A stretch of DNA of 64,000 nucleotides, from positions 1-64,000 of the forward strand of contig CAZQTW010000010.1 in NCBI GenBank assembly GCA_964596165.1. Reading direction: 5' to 3'. The notes beneath the pieces are model-generated. The model ran no database searches. It was not told the origin of the DNA and saw nothing but the letters and a program-made list of their open reading frames with translations. Source of the stretch: CAYUQT01 sp964596165 (GTDB lineage: Bacteria; Planctomycetota; Phycisphaerae; UBA1845; JAFGLZ01). The translations under genes were made by a program, and so were the position numbers. Positions 43,633 to 51,894 of this stretch are shown piece by piece. Position 1 is the stretch's first letter. Each line of letters starts with the position of its first letter.

Positions 43633-44388
43633 GTGAGCAATCCAAAGATGAAGGGGCGGGGATTCAAGGCGTCGGTCTGGGCGATGACCGCAGCGGTCAT
43701 TCTGGTCGTGGGGACTGGCAACCCCGCCTGTGCACAGGGGGGGGAAAACGCGGCGCCTCATATGGCGACGGCCAGTGCGCCTACGACGGCGCCCGCCAAC
43801 GCCGTGATTCTCTTCGACGGAAAGGACGTATCCAAGTGGACGGATGGGGGTCATGGACCGCTGCGCTGGAAGGTCGAAGATGGCGCGATGATCGTAACGC
43901 CGGGGACGGGCGATGCGATAACGAAGGACAAGTTCACCGACTGCCGGCTTTACATGGAGTTCTGGGTTCCGACAGCCGCCGAAGGATTCGCCGATCGCCG
44001 CGGGAATAGCGGGGTTTACCTGCAAGGTCGCTACGAGATTCAGATCATCGATAGTTTCGGCGTTGCCCCGGAGTCGCACCAGTGCGGGGCTTTGTACAGC
44101 ATCGCCACCCCCCGCGTGAACGCCTGCAAGCCGCCCGGTCAGTGGCAGAGCTTCGACATCACATTTCACGCACCGAAGTTCGATGCCCAGGGCAAGATGA
44201 CCAAGAAGGGACGCATTACGATTCTGCAGAACGGCGTCAAGATCATCGACAACGCCGAGTTCGACCACGCGACGCCTGGCCCCTTGGACGAGAACCTCTC
44301 TCAGCCGGGTCCCATCCGATTGCAGAACTACGGCGGCGCGCCGGTGCGGTTTCGCAACATATGGCTGGTGCCGCTGAAGGAAGGGTAA
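43633..44388 (+). CDS. Exported DUF1080 (3-keto-disaccharide hydrolase-like) protein
   Basis: About 251 residues. A GTG at 43633 with GGAG seven bases upstream is the best start; a GTG at 43615 is possible but lacks a site. Signal peptide VWAMTAAVILVVGTGNPACA. The mature part is a DUF1080 concanavalin-like jelly roll: VILFDGKDVSKWTDGGHGPL, WKVEDGAMIVTPGTGD, LYMEFWVPTAAEG, RRGNSGVYLQGRYEIQIIDS, RITILQNGVKIIDN and PIRLQNYGGAPVRFRNIWLV. Members have been reported to hydrolyse 3-keto-glycosides, products of Gfo/Idh/MocA-type oxidation, which fits the exported dehydrogenases in this window. The link is inference. Confidence 0.9.
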   Translation: MSNPKMKGRGFKASVWAMTAAVILVVGTGNPACAQGGENAAPHMATASAPTTAPANAVILFDGKDVSKWTDGGHGPLRWKVEDGAMIVTPGTGDAITKDKFTDCRLYMEFWVPTAAEGFADRRGNSGVYLQGRYEIQIIDSFGVAPESHQCGALYSIATPRVNACKPPGQWQSFDITFHAPKFDAQGKMTKKGRITILQNGVKIIDNAEFDHATPGPLDENLSQPGPIRLQNYGGAPVRFRNIWLVPLKEG

Positions 44389-44872
44389 CCGTCAATCTTC
44401 CGGCTCCTTACCACGTGCGGTGTGGCGCGAAAAGGGGCGTGCGAGCATATTCACAAGCCGCTTCCTCCGTACGTAGGCACGCGGTGGTCTACGGTACGCG
44501 AGGTTTCGACAAGCTCTCTGCAGGGAACGTTCGCCGTCCGAACGAACCCACGGATTTAACCGCAGAAAAGAGGCTGGTCCGTTTGACCAGACGCTTTGTC
44601 TGCGTCGGCATCCGCCCCGCAGATGTTGCCTGAGTCATAAGCTTCTGGCCGCATTTGCGTACGATACATCTGCCGGACCCTCCTCGAATTTACCTGAACT
44701 TGGTCCAAGCCTCACGATGTCTTAACAGCCCCACGAGAGACTGCCCCCGTCCGGCGAATGGAAGTCGCCTAAGAGGACTCGGGCGGCACAACGAGGCGCA
44801 CGTCATCGCACGCGGTGTGCGATGAAATCCGTGGAACGGGGAAGAAACAGGGAGAACATGAGGAGGTCTGGA
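44389..44872. other. Intergenic region, nothing recognised
   Basis: About 480 bases before the lamin-tail gene. No terminator with a U-tract, RNA gene or protein-like frame was identified. Confidence 0.4.
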
Positions 44873-45535
44873 ATGAGAGGTCAAGTCTTGACAATCGTGG
44901 CGGCAACATCTTGGCTGATCGGCGAGGCAGCCTACGCCGGACCGATCCAAATCACCGAATGGATGTACAAGGGGACCAACGGCGAGTTCGTGGAGTTCAC
45001 CAACACGGGTACCGTGGCCGTCGATATGACCGACTGGTCCTACAGCGACAGCGACAATCAGCCCGGAGATTTGTCGTTCGGCGATGTCTTCGGCATCGTC
45101 CAACCCGGAGAGTCCGTGATCCTTACGGAGACAAACGCGGCGGTCTTCCGGACCGCGTGGGGGCTGGGCTCACAAGTGAAGATCTTCGGCGGGAACACGA
45201 ACTCCAATCTCGGACGAAACGATGAAATCAATCTGTACGATGCCGACGGCGTGCTGGTCGACAAGCTGATCTTCGGAGACCAGTCATATCCCGGAACGGT
45301 TCGTACGGAGAATAGGAGCTGCAACATTCCGGCCGGAGACTACGGGTGCACCACGGTGCGACCCATCGCGAACGGATGGGTCCTGGCCTCGCCGGGCGAC
45401 GCCTATGGTTCGCATGTTTCGACCGGAGGCGACATCGGAAGCCCCGGTTTTGCCGTCCCCGAACCCGCGACCCTGTTGGCGCTGGCGATCGGAGGTTTTG
45501 CTGCTTCAAGGCGTTCTCGGTTGGTGGGGAGATAG
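44873..45535 (+). CDS. Lamin-tail-domain surface protein with PEP-CTERM tail
   Basis: About 220 residues. The ATG at 44873 is preferred because AGGAGG sits six bases upstream; an ATG 15 bases earlier has a poorly spaced site. Signal peptide VLTIVAATSWLIGEAAYA. Residues ~22-130 are a lamin-tail domain: QITEWMYKGTNGEFVEFTNT, VAVDMTDWSYSDSDNQPGDL, IVQPGESVILTETNAA, NDEINLYDADGVLVDKLIFG. Ends with VPEPATLLALAIGGFAASRR, a PEP-CTERM tail. LTD modules are common in bacterial surface proteins and nucleases. It is followed by a long hairpin and a second lamin-tail protein gene 82 bases later. Confidence 0.9.
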   Translation: MRGQVLTIVAATSWLIGEAAYAGPIQITEWMYKGTNGEFVEFTNTGTVAVDMTDWSYSDSDNQPGDLSFGDVFGIVQPGESVILTETNAAVFRTAWGLGSQVKIFGGNTNSNLGRNDEINLYDADGVLVDKLIFGDQSYPGTVRTENRSCNIPAGDYGCTTVRPIANGWVLASPGDAYGSHVSTGGDIGSPGFAVPEPATLLALAIGGFAASRRSRLVGR

Positions 45536-45540
45536 GCCGA

Positions 45541-45575
45541 ATCGAGGTGCGAGGGCGACCCTCTCGCACCTCGAT
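45541..45575 (+). other. Very stable hairpin between the two lamin-tail genes
   Basis: ATCGAGGTGCGAG (45541-45553) is the exact reverse complement of 45563-45575; two more inner pairs (one G-U) leave a 5-base loop, giving a 15-bp stem. No U-tract follows. It lies five bases after the stop of one gene and 42 before the start of the next, so it may be an RNA-stability element, a Rho-assisted terminator or an attenuator. Confidence 0.75.
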
Positions 45576-45617
45576 CCACCTGAAGAGAGTATCGATTCGA
45601 TGAAGGCGAGGAGAATC

Positions 45618-46967
45618 ATGGCGCGAATACCTTTCCGGATGATCGGCGGCTCGCTCTTCCTGGCGATGGTCGTCTCCCAGGCGCCGGCCGCCGTGTACAT
45701 TAACGAACTCTACGTTGATCCGCCCGGCAGCGACGACGTGACCGGCAAGATGGAGTATGTCGAGCTTCGAGGTGAGCCCAATGCACTGTTGACGGGCCAC
45801 TACCTGGTATTCATAGAGGGCGAGAACTCGCCCAGCATGGGTGCCATCCAGAATCTCTTCGACCTGACCGGACGATCGCTCGGAAGCAATGGCCTTCTGT
45901 CGATTCGAATGAACAGCAGTATCTATCCGAGCCCGAACATCGATCCGAACGGGAACAATCTCATCCAGGGTGGCGACTACGCGACTCCGAGCTACAGGGG
46001 CTTCGGTCGAGGACTGAGCGGCTTCAGCACCGTCGGCCATCAGGGCGAGGGCGACCCCGAGCGGCGCGACATCGAGAACGGCGTGTTCACGGTCCTGCTC
46101 ATCAACAAAGGGACCGGAGCAACGCCTCAAGTCGGCGATGACTTGGACACCGAGGAAGTGCCGGACGGCTTTGGCGGCACTCGCTATGGCGACGGTGCAC
46201 TGAATCTCCCGGCAGGGTGGACCGTCGTGGACAGCATCGGTGTTGCGCTCGAAATCGGGGAAGCAGACGGAACCCTTTATGGTATGGTCAACTTTGGGTG
46301 CGAGAACATCGTGCACCGACCCGTCGGCGCGCCATTTCTCGACGTCAATTGGGGAATCGGAGGCGTCAATGACACCAGCGACGACGAAATCGAGTATATC
46401 GCCCGCTGGGGCAAATCCACGGGGAGCACCTTGGACGACTGGGTCGTGGCGAACCTTACCAATGCACCCAAGCGATCCGGGTACACCTATACGGTCGGCA
46501 ACCTCATGCTCTCAGCGGCCGGCGACAACCACGAGGGACCCGTTCAGTGTAGTAAGGACCTGCCCTATGGGACTATTCTCACAAACACGATCGGCGGCAC
46601 GAACATCGCGCGCTACGGCCTGGCGCTGACCGTCAACAACCCCAACTACGGCTCGGTGCTAATCACCCCGGAACCAAGTGATCCTAACGATCCCCGCTAT
46701 TTCATCGGTACGCCGGTCACGCTGACGGCCACACCCATCGAAGGGAAATCCTTCCGTGAGTGGACCATCTGGGATCCCAATTTCCCCGGCGATGCCAACC
46801 ACGTGGTCACCGATTCGAACGTGACGACGACCGTGGTGATGTGGTCGGACATGCAGGTTGACGCCGCGTTCAAGTGCGGAACCGGTCTGGAATCCGTCTT
46901 TCCGCTCATGACACTCGTAGCCGCCGTAGGCCACTTCTTCAGCCACAGGGGAGACGGTCGACGATGA
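45618..46967 (+). CDS. Lamin-tail-like exported protein with InlB-B-type repeat and non-PEP sorting tail
   Basis: About 449 residues. The ATG at 45618 has GAGGAG five bases upstream; an ATG six codons earlier has none. Signal peptide MIGGSLFLAMVVSQAPAA. The start of the mature protein, VYINELYVDPPGSDDVTGKM then EYVELRG, is a lamin-tail-like domain with insertions reaching to about residue 290. Residues ~345-420 form a divergent InlB B-repeat (VTLTATPIEGKSFREWTIWD). The end is C-G-T-G followed by LESVFPLMTLVAAVGHFF and SHRGDGRR: a Cys, a hydrophobic helix and a basic end, a tripartite sorting signal unlike PEP-CTERM. Likely an anchored surface protein, possibly lipidated at the Cys. Confidence 0.85.
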   Translation: MARIPFRMIGGSLFLAMVVSQAPAAVYINELYVDPPGSDDVTGKMEYVELRGEPNALLTGHYLVFIEGENSPSMGAIQNLFDLTGRSLGSNGLLSIRMNSSIYPSPNIDPNGNNLIQGGDYATPSYRGFGRGLSGFSTVGHQGEGDPERRDIENGVFTVLLINKGTGATPQVGDDLDTEEVPDGFGGTRYGDGALNLPAGWTVVDSIGVALEIGEADGTLYGMVNFGCENIVHRPVGAPFLDVNWGIGGVNDTSDDEIEYIARWGKSTGSTLDDWVVANLTNAPKRSGYTYTVGNLMLSAAGDNHEGPVQCSKDLPYGTILTNTIGGTNIARYGLALTVNNPNYGSVLITPEPSDPNDPRYFIGTPVTLTATPIEGKSFREWTIWDPNFPGDANHVVTDSNVTTTVVMWSDMQVDAAFKCGTGLESVFPLMTLVAAVGHFFSHRGDGRR

Positions 46968-47004
46968 CCACCCATGCTCAAGAATGCCTTGCACACTGCC
47001 CGCA

Positions 47005-47030
47005 GCCTCCGGCCTTGTCCGGCCGGAGGC
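47005..47030 (+). other. Hairpin, possible terminator without U-tract
   Basis: GCCTCCGGCC (47005-47014) pairs perfectly with GGCCGGAGGC (47021-47030) around a six-base loop. Only TCTCTCC follows, so it is a weak intrinsic terminator at best. It lies 38 bases after the second lamin-tail gene. Confidence 0.65.
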
Positions 47031-47167
47031 TCTCTCCTGGAGCGTCCCGGATGCAGCGGATCTTGGTTCCGTGTTGGCGTAGCCTTGACCAAGGGTTGGC
47101 AGGCGTTGCGACCCTGTGGGTGTGAGGCGTATGTCCGTTCGAAGGCTAGACCATGTAAGGAGAGACG

Positions 47168-48046
47168 ATGCCCCAACGACACGGATTCACACTGCTGGAG
47201 TTGCTCATTGTCGTGGCGATCATTTCCCTGTTGATGAGCGTTCTCCTGCCGAGTCTCAACCAGGTTCGCAAACAGGCTCGGGCCGTGTCCAGCTTGGCGA
47301 CACTGAACGGCTGGGGGAAGGGCACGTTGATGTGGACCATGGAAAACGGCGACGTCCTGCCCTACGAGGGCAAGAAGAACCCCGTCGACATGGGTGGAAC
47401 CGGCGGTTTGGGCAACCCAACGTGGTGGGCGAATGCCGTGCCGCCCTTCATGGGCTCCAAGTCCTATGAGAGTCTCCACAAAATGCTGGGAGAAAGCGTC
47501 CCGGTTCCCCCCGAGAAGAGCGTTTTCACGGATCCCGCCGCCAAACGTCCGGTTGACGCCCCCTACACGGGCGGCACGTCGGCCAATCGTTTCAAGTTCT
47601 ATTTCAACTACGTGTTTAATTCGGAAATTGACAATAGCATCACCGAGAAGTTCGGGCCCGAGGGCTATGCGAAAGAGCGCATGCCCATGAGTCGAATCCG
47701 CAGACCGGTGGCAACGGTGATGATGCTGGAACTGCGATCCGTCCCTGAAGAATTGAGCCCGGGTGACCGGTACCATGACGGCATCAATCCCACCACCGGT
47801 GAAGAGATCGGCCTGAAGCGATGTCGCGGTGATTTCAAGCACCTCGCCAAACGGTACAAGAAGGGAACACATATTCTCTTTTGCGACGGGCACGCGGCCC
47901 ATGTGGATTACACGTACGCCACGACGCCCAGCGACTACACGGAAAAGGATACCAATCCCAGCAACAGCACCTTCGGAGAAGAGGTGCAGACCTGGAACAA
48001 GGGGGACCTGATCTGGAATCCCCTTGGCGCAAGTACCGAAGAGTGA
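47168..48046 (+). CDS. Type II secretion/pilin-like protein (planctomycete prepilin family)
   Basis: 292 residues; AAGGAGAG upstream of the ATG. Prepilin leader and N-helix: RHGFTLLELLIVVAIISLL, with cleavage after Gly and Glu at +5, as in type IV pilins and pseudopilins. The C-terminal part carries the planctomycete-typical FCDGHAAHVDYTYA box, as in DUF1559-like prepilins. A middle region of mixed sheet is not recognised. These proteins occur in large numbers in planctomycete genomes; their role is mostly unknown. It is followed by a beta-propeller gene 41 bases later and may be co-transcribed. Confidence 0.9.
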   Translation: MPQRHGFTLLELLIVVAIISLLMSVLLPSLNQVRKQARAVSSLATLNGWGKGTLMWTMENGDVLPYEGKKNPVDMGGTGGLGNPTWWANAVPPFMGSKSYESLHKMLGESVPVPPEKSVFTDPAAKRPVDAPYTGGTSANRFKFYFNYVFNSEIDNSITEKFGPEGYAKERMPMSRIRRPVATVMMLELRSVPEELSPGDRYHDGINPTTGEEIGLKRCRGDFKHLAKRYKKGTHILFCDGHAAHVDYTYATTPSDYTEKDTNPSNSTFGEEVQTWNKGDLIWNPLGASTEE

Positions 48047-48086
48047 GCTGCCGGCCTCCGGTAGGAACCGGGCGGCGGAGGAAGAC

Positions 48087-49325
48087 ATGCTCAATCAAGT
48101 AGTTCATGCCGCTCTGTGGTTGTCGCTCGCAGCGAGCGGAGAGGATGCGGCAACCTCGTTCGAGCGACTCACGACCATCGATGTACCCGGCCGATCGGCA
48201 GAGATTGTTCAGTATTGCGCTTTGGCCGGACTCTTGCTCGCCACCAACTCCGTGGAAGGAACGTTGGACATCCTGTGTGTCGAGTCCCTCGAACCCATCA
48301 GGGTCACGCCTCTCGACATGGATGCTGCACGACTCGGTGTTCAAGGTCTGAACCTTGGCGCCGATCCGACCAGCGTGGCGGTTCATCCCAGACTGCCGGT
48401 GGCCTTCGTCACCTTGCTCGGGAAAGAGACCGGTCGGATCGTGGCCGTCGATCTTCGCCCGGTGTCGCGGGGACACATCCTCCTGGACCGCAGTGTCGGC
48501 ATGCATCCCGACTCGGTCGCCGTCTCGCCGAACGGGGAGTGGGTTATCACTGCCGACGAAGCAGAAGACGATCCGCAAACACCGGGGTCGATTTCCGTGC
48601 TGGATCTGCGCGGGACGGACATGCTATCCGGCGATGCAAAGCTACCGCCGGCCAAGCCGATTGCCGGCCTGGAATTAGCGGTTGGTTCCCCCATCGGGAC
48701 GATCGAACCGGAGTACGTCGCCTTTGATCCACAGTCTCGTTTCGCCGCCGTAAGTTGTCAGGAGAACGACGCCGTTGTCCTGATCGACCTCCAGGACGGC
48801 CACCCTCGGATCGCTTCCGTTGTTCGTTTGTCCAAGGGAGCACAGCCAGATGGGGTGAGCATCCTGGCGGATGTCCCCGGACCCCGCGGGACTGTCGGGT
48901 GCCTGCTCGGAGTCGCCGAAGAGGGCGAAAAGGGTAGGACGGGCAATGCCGCCAGCCTCTGGTGGGTCGATCCCAACCAACTGTCTCAAGGGGCGACGGA
49001 AATGGGGCGCGTAGATCTGAGAACACTCGTAGACCCGGCCCGACCCAAGCGTCGCTTGGATCCTGAAGGCATCGTGATGACCCGATTGAACCGGCGAGCG
49101 TTCGCCTTCGTCGCGGTCGAACGGGCCGACTGCGTGGTTTGTCTTGAGGTGACTCGTCCCGACAGTCCTCAGTTCATCGCCAAGGCCAAGACCGGTAAGC
49201 GCCCCGAAGGCATTATTGCGGTGCCCCATCAGAGCGATCTGCTGGTCATAACGGGAGACGAAGGCAGCGACGGACCGGGCGAAATCACGTTTCTTCGATT
49301 GCGTCCACCGCCCAAGCGCCCATGA
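48087..49325 (+). CDS. Exported beta-propeller protein (choice-of-anchor-I-like)
   Basis: About 412 residues. The ATG at 48087 has GGAGGAAG upstream; the longer frame overlaps the pilin-like gene. A weak signal peptide is likely (MLNQVVHAALWLSLAASGED). Repeated blades are visible: TIDVPGRSAEIVQYCALAGL, VTPLDMDAARLGVQGLNLGA, PTSVAVHPRLPVAFVTLLGK, PDSVAVSPNGEWVITADEAE, PEYVAFDPQSRFAAVSCQEN and PEGIVMTRLNRRAFAFVAVE. These match the propeller found in 'choice-of-anchor I' and alkaline-phosphatase-like extracellular proteins. No catalytic motif was recognised. Ends converge with the aldo/keto reductase gene. Confidence 0.75.
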   Translation: MLNQVVHAALWLSLAASGEDAATSFERLTTIDVPGRSAEIVQYCALAGLLLATNSVEGTLDILCVESLEPIRVTPLDMDAARLGVQGLNLGADPTSVAVHPRLPVAFVTLLGKETGRIVAVDLRPVSRGHILLDRSVGMHPDSVAVSPNGEWVITADEAEDDPQTPGSISVLDLRGTDMLSGDAKLPPAKPIAGLELAVGSPIGTIEPEYVAFDPQSRFAAVSCQENDAVVLIDLQDGHPRIASVVRLSKGAQPDGVSILADVPGPRGTVGCLLGVAEEGEKGRTGNAASLWWVDPNQLSQGATEMGRVDLRTLVDPARPKRRLDPEGIVMTRLNRRAFAFVAVERADCVVCLEVTRPDSPQFIAKAKTGKRPEGIIAVPHQSDLLVITGDEGSDGPGEITFLRLRPPPKRP

Positions 49326-49376
49326 CTTGAGCGGGTTCAGGTTCCGAACGGCGGGACGGCAGAGATGGACCGCGGA

Positions 49377-50333
49377 CTACTGACTTTCCCGCGGATGCCA
49401 GTTCCACATGGTCTCGTGTGGGCGCAGGCCGGCTGAGAGCGTCTTGCTTGCATCCGACAACCGTTGCCAATCGGCCGGGTCGAGGCGCCAATCGAGAGCG
49501 CCGAGGTTTTCATCGACCTGCTCCGGACGTGAAGCGCCGACGATCGGGGCCGCGATGCCCGGTTGGTCCAGGAGCCAACGGAGTGCCGTCTGGCCGAGCG
49601 TCTTGCCGTACTTGGCCGCGATTTCGCCGAGGACTTTGACGACCTCGAGCGTGCGCGGCAGCGTGTCGGGCTTCAGCAGACGGTTCTGCGTTCGCCAGTC
49701 ATCCGGGATGTCCTCAGGGCGCTTGAATCGCCCCGTCAACACGCCCTGGCAGAGCGGCGAATAGACGATGACGCCAATCCGGTGCTTCCGGCAGAGCGGC
49801 AACACGTTTGGTTCGATCGATCGCCACAGGAGGTTATGGCACGGCTGCAGGCAATCGATTCGGGAGGGGTCTTTGAACTCCTCCCATTCCGGCTCCATCC
49901 AGTTGGACACGCCGACGGCCCGAATCTTGCCCTCGCGTTTCAGCCGCTCCAACTCGCCGATTGTCTCTTCGAGAGGGACATCGGGCGGCGGCCAGTGCTG
50001 CTGAAACAGGTCGATGTAATCCGTGCGCAGATTGCGGAGCGAGGTTTCCAGACTTTCACGAACCCCTGCCGGACGGCACTTGTCGAGCCAGAACTTGGTG
50101 GCCACTACGATCTGATCGCGGCGACCGGCGATCACCTTGCCCACCAAGCGCTCCGAGTGCCCATTACCATAGGCGTAGGCGGTGTCGATACAGTTGAGGC
50201 CCATGTCCAGCGCATGCCGCACGGTGGCCATGAACCGTTCGTCATCGGAAGACGCCCATCCCGACGCCTGCCAACCGCCGATGCACAACCGCGAAATCTC
50301 GATGTCCGTTCGTCCGAGTTTGGTTCGTTCCAT
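49377..50333 (-). CDS. Aldo/keto reductase
   Basis: 318 residues, a complete TIM-barrel aldo/keto reductase. The catalytic tetrad is visible: Asp in LNCIDTAYAYG, Tyr in the same motif (AYAYGNGHSE), Lys in IVVATKFW and His in DLFQQHWPPPD. NADPH-binding elements: GVIVYSPLCQGVLTGRF and PIVGASRPEQVDENL. Cytoplasmic. The substrate is unknown; its neighbour on the same strand, 61 bases upstream, is a Gfo/Idh/MocA oxidoreductase, so both may serve carbohydrate conversion. Confidence 0.93.
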   Translation of the reverse strand: MERTKLGRTDIEISRLCIGGWQASGWASSDDERFMATVRHALDMGLNCIDTAYAYGNGHSERLVGKVIAGRRDQIVVATKFWLDKCRPAGVRESLETSLRNLRTDYIDLFQQHWPPPDVPLEETIGELERLKREGKIRAVGVSNWMEPEWEEFKDPSRIDCLQPCHNLLWRSIEPNVLPLCRKHRIGVIVYSPLCQGVLTGRFKRPEDIPDDWRTQNRLLKPDTLPRTLEVVKVLGEIAAKYGKTLGQTALRWLLDQPGIAAPIVGASRPEQVDENLGALDWRLDPADWQRLSDASKTLSAGLRPHETMWNWHPRESQ

Positions 50334-50394
50334 ATCCGGTCACCTAGGTTGACAAACGTTGCCCCTCCTGCGATGGGCCATGCCCGGAACCCTG

Positions 50395-51558
50395 CTACTT
50401 CGGTTGTACCAGGAAGGGTTTGGCGCGATCGGGTCCGACCTGCTCAATCAGCAGGTCGTTGACGCGGACTAGGTCGCCGACGAGGGCGCGCCCGTTCCGA
50501 AGGCGCTTGCCCTTGGCGAGTGAGGCCTCCGTGGCTTGGCCCATGAGTGTGGCGTACAGGCCGTTACGGGCGTATAGATCGGGCGCCGAGGCCGGATCGA
50601 CGGGTTTGCGCCGGTGGTCGCGGATGGCCATCAACGCCTCGCCGATGCTTTCGACGCCGAAGCCGCGATATTGACCGTTCACCTCCAGCAGGAAATTCGT
50701 GTTGACGTACTTGTAGCCGTCCGGCGACAGGTCATGAACACCACGATCGCAGGTATCGAGGTCGAGCTTGCCTCGCGCACACTGGATCGTCACGCCTTGG
50801 ATCGTGATCGACGGAGCGCCGTTCGGCAGGTTCCAACTAACGACGAATGTCATGGAGGCTCCGTTGTTCATGATGAAGTCGGCCTTGACGGCGTCATAGG
50901 TGTCGACCCCCCGGTCGCGGACCTCGTCCTTGTAGGCGGTGGCCCGAACCTCGATTGGATCGAGGCCGGTGATAAAGCGCATGCCGTCGAAGATGTGTAC
51001 GCCCAGAAACCAGAGCGGGCTGCTCTTGGCCGCCAGATCGGAGCGGAAGAAGCCACCGCACGGCACGCTGATCGTGTCCTGCATCCACGAGTACGCCGTC
51101 TGGACCTCGCCGTACTTCCCGGCAAGGACGCTCTCGCGCGCGGCCATGTGTGACGGGTCCAGGCGTTTGTGGAAGTCGACGATCACCATTCGACGCAGGC
51201 GGGTTGCCTTCTCGATGATCTCGACGGCCTCTTTGACGACCATGGTCAAGGGCTTTTCGACAAGCACATCGAGTCCGGCGTCCAATGCGTCAAGAACGAC
51301 CCGTGCGTGCGCGTGGTCGGGTGTGACGACGACCACGGCGTCGAGGCCGGCCTTGGCGTACATCTCGCGGTGATCGGTGAACGGCTTTGCGTTGCCGCAT
51401 TGGGGACCCAACTCCTTAAGCCGCTCGGGGTTCAGATCGCAGATGGCCGCCAGCTCGATATGGGGGCTGTAAACCGTCTTGAAGTAACAAGGCAGGTGGG
51501 CGATCTCCACAAACCGACCCAGTCCAACCAGACCAATACGCAGCTTCTCGTTGCTCAT
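50395..51558 (-). CDS. Cytoplasmic Gfo/Idh/MocA-family oxidoreductase
   Basis: About 387 residues; the ATG at 51558 has AAAGG upstream, and the longer frame is Arg-rich and not coding. No signal peptide, unlike the homologue at 35072. Rossmann fold: LRIGLVGLGRFVEIAHLP, IELAAICDLNPERL, then DAVVVVTPDHAHARVVLDAL and the EKP motif DVLVEKPLTMVVKEAVEII. C-terminal domain with DLAAKSSPLWFLGVHIFDGM carrying the expected His. Likely NAD(P)-dependent dehydrogenation of a sugar or inositol-like substrate. Divergent from pdxJ; followed by the aldo/keto reductase gene. Confidence 0.92.
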   Translation of the reverse strand: MSNEKLRIGLVGLGRFVEIAHLPCYFKTVYSPHIELAAICDLNPERLKELGPQCGNAKPFTDHREMYAKAGLDAVVVVTPDHAHARVVLDALDAGLDVLVEKPLTMVVKEAVEIIEKATRLRRMVIVDFHKRLDPSHMAARESVLAGKYGEVQTAYSWMQDTISVPCGGFFRSDLAAKSSPLWFLGVHIFDGMRFITGLDPIEVRATAYKDEVRDRGVDTYDAVKADFIMNNGASMTFVVSWNLPNGAPSITIQGVTIQCARGKLDLDTCDRGVHDLSPDGYKYVNTNFLLEVNGQYRGFGVESIGEALMAIRDHRRKPVDPASAPDLYARNGLYATLMGQATEASLAKGKRLRNGRALVGDLVRVNDLLIEQVGPDRAKPFLVQPK

Positions 51559-51894
51559 CGAAGTGCTCGCCTTTCGTTCACGTCTTGAAGTCGACCGAAC
51601 GTCAGCAGAACCTGAGTTCGCCCGCCCCACACCGGCGCGCTTGCGGCTCATCGCTGGCGACGTCAAAGCGAATACGTTAGCACTGCCCGCCGGTCGAGAC
51701 AAGGCCGTCTGGCGTCGACCCGATCGCTCTTCCGCCGCATGAGGTAGATCGGCGCAGTCGGGGTTTCGGGCTGATCGGTATCTCTGTGGCAATACCGGAG
51801 CGAAAAGACAGTCCAGGCACAAGGGGTGGCGACTTGCACCGACCGTCTCGCTATAATCCGTTTTTGTAGCGACTGGGCTTCGTGGGAGAGAGCG
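51559..51894. promoter_or_regulatory. Divergent promoter region upstream of pdxJ
   Basis: A TATAAT hexamer (51852-51857) lies 38 bases before the pdxJ start and could be its -10 box. The nearest TTGCAC (51834-51839) is only 12 bases upstream, too close for a standard sigma-70 -35, so the promoter assignment is tentative. No other feature was recognised in the remaining bases. Confidence 0.35.

Noticed and set aside
47005..47030. Strong intrinsic terminator after the second lamin-tail gene
   Set aside because: Good stem, but no U-tract follows; listed only as a hairpin.
51834..51857. TTGCAC and TATAAT as a full promoter for pdxJ
   Set aside because: The 12-base spacer is too short for a sigma-70 promoter; only the TATAAT was kept, at low confidence.
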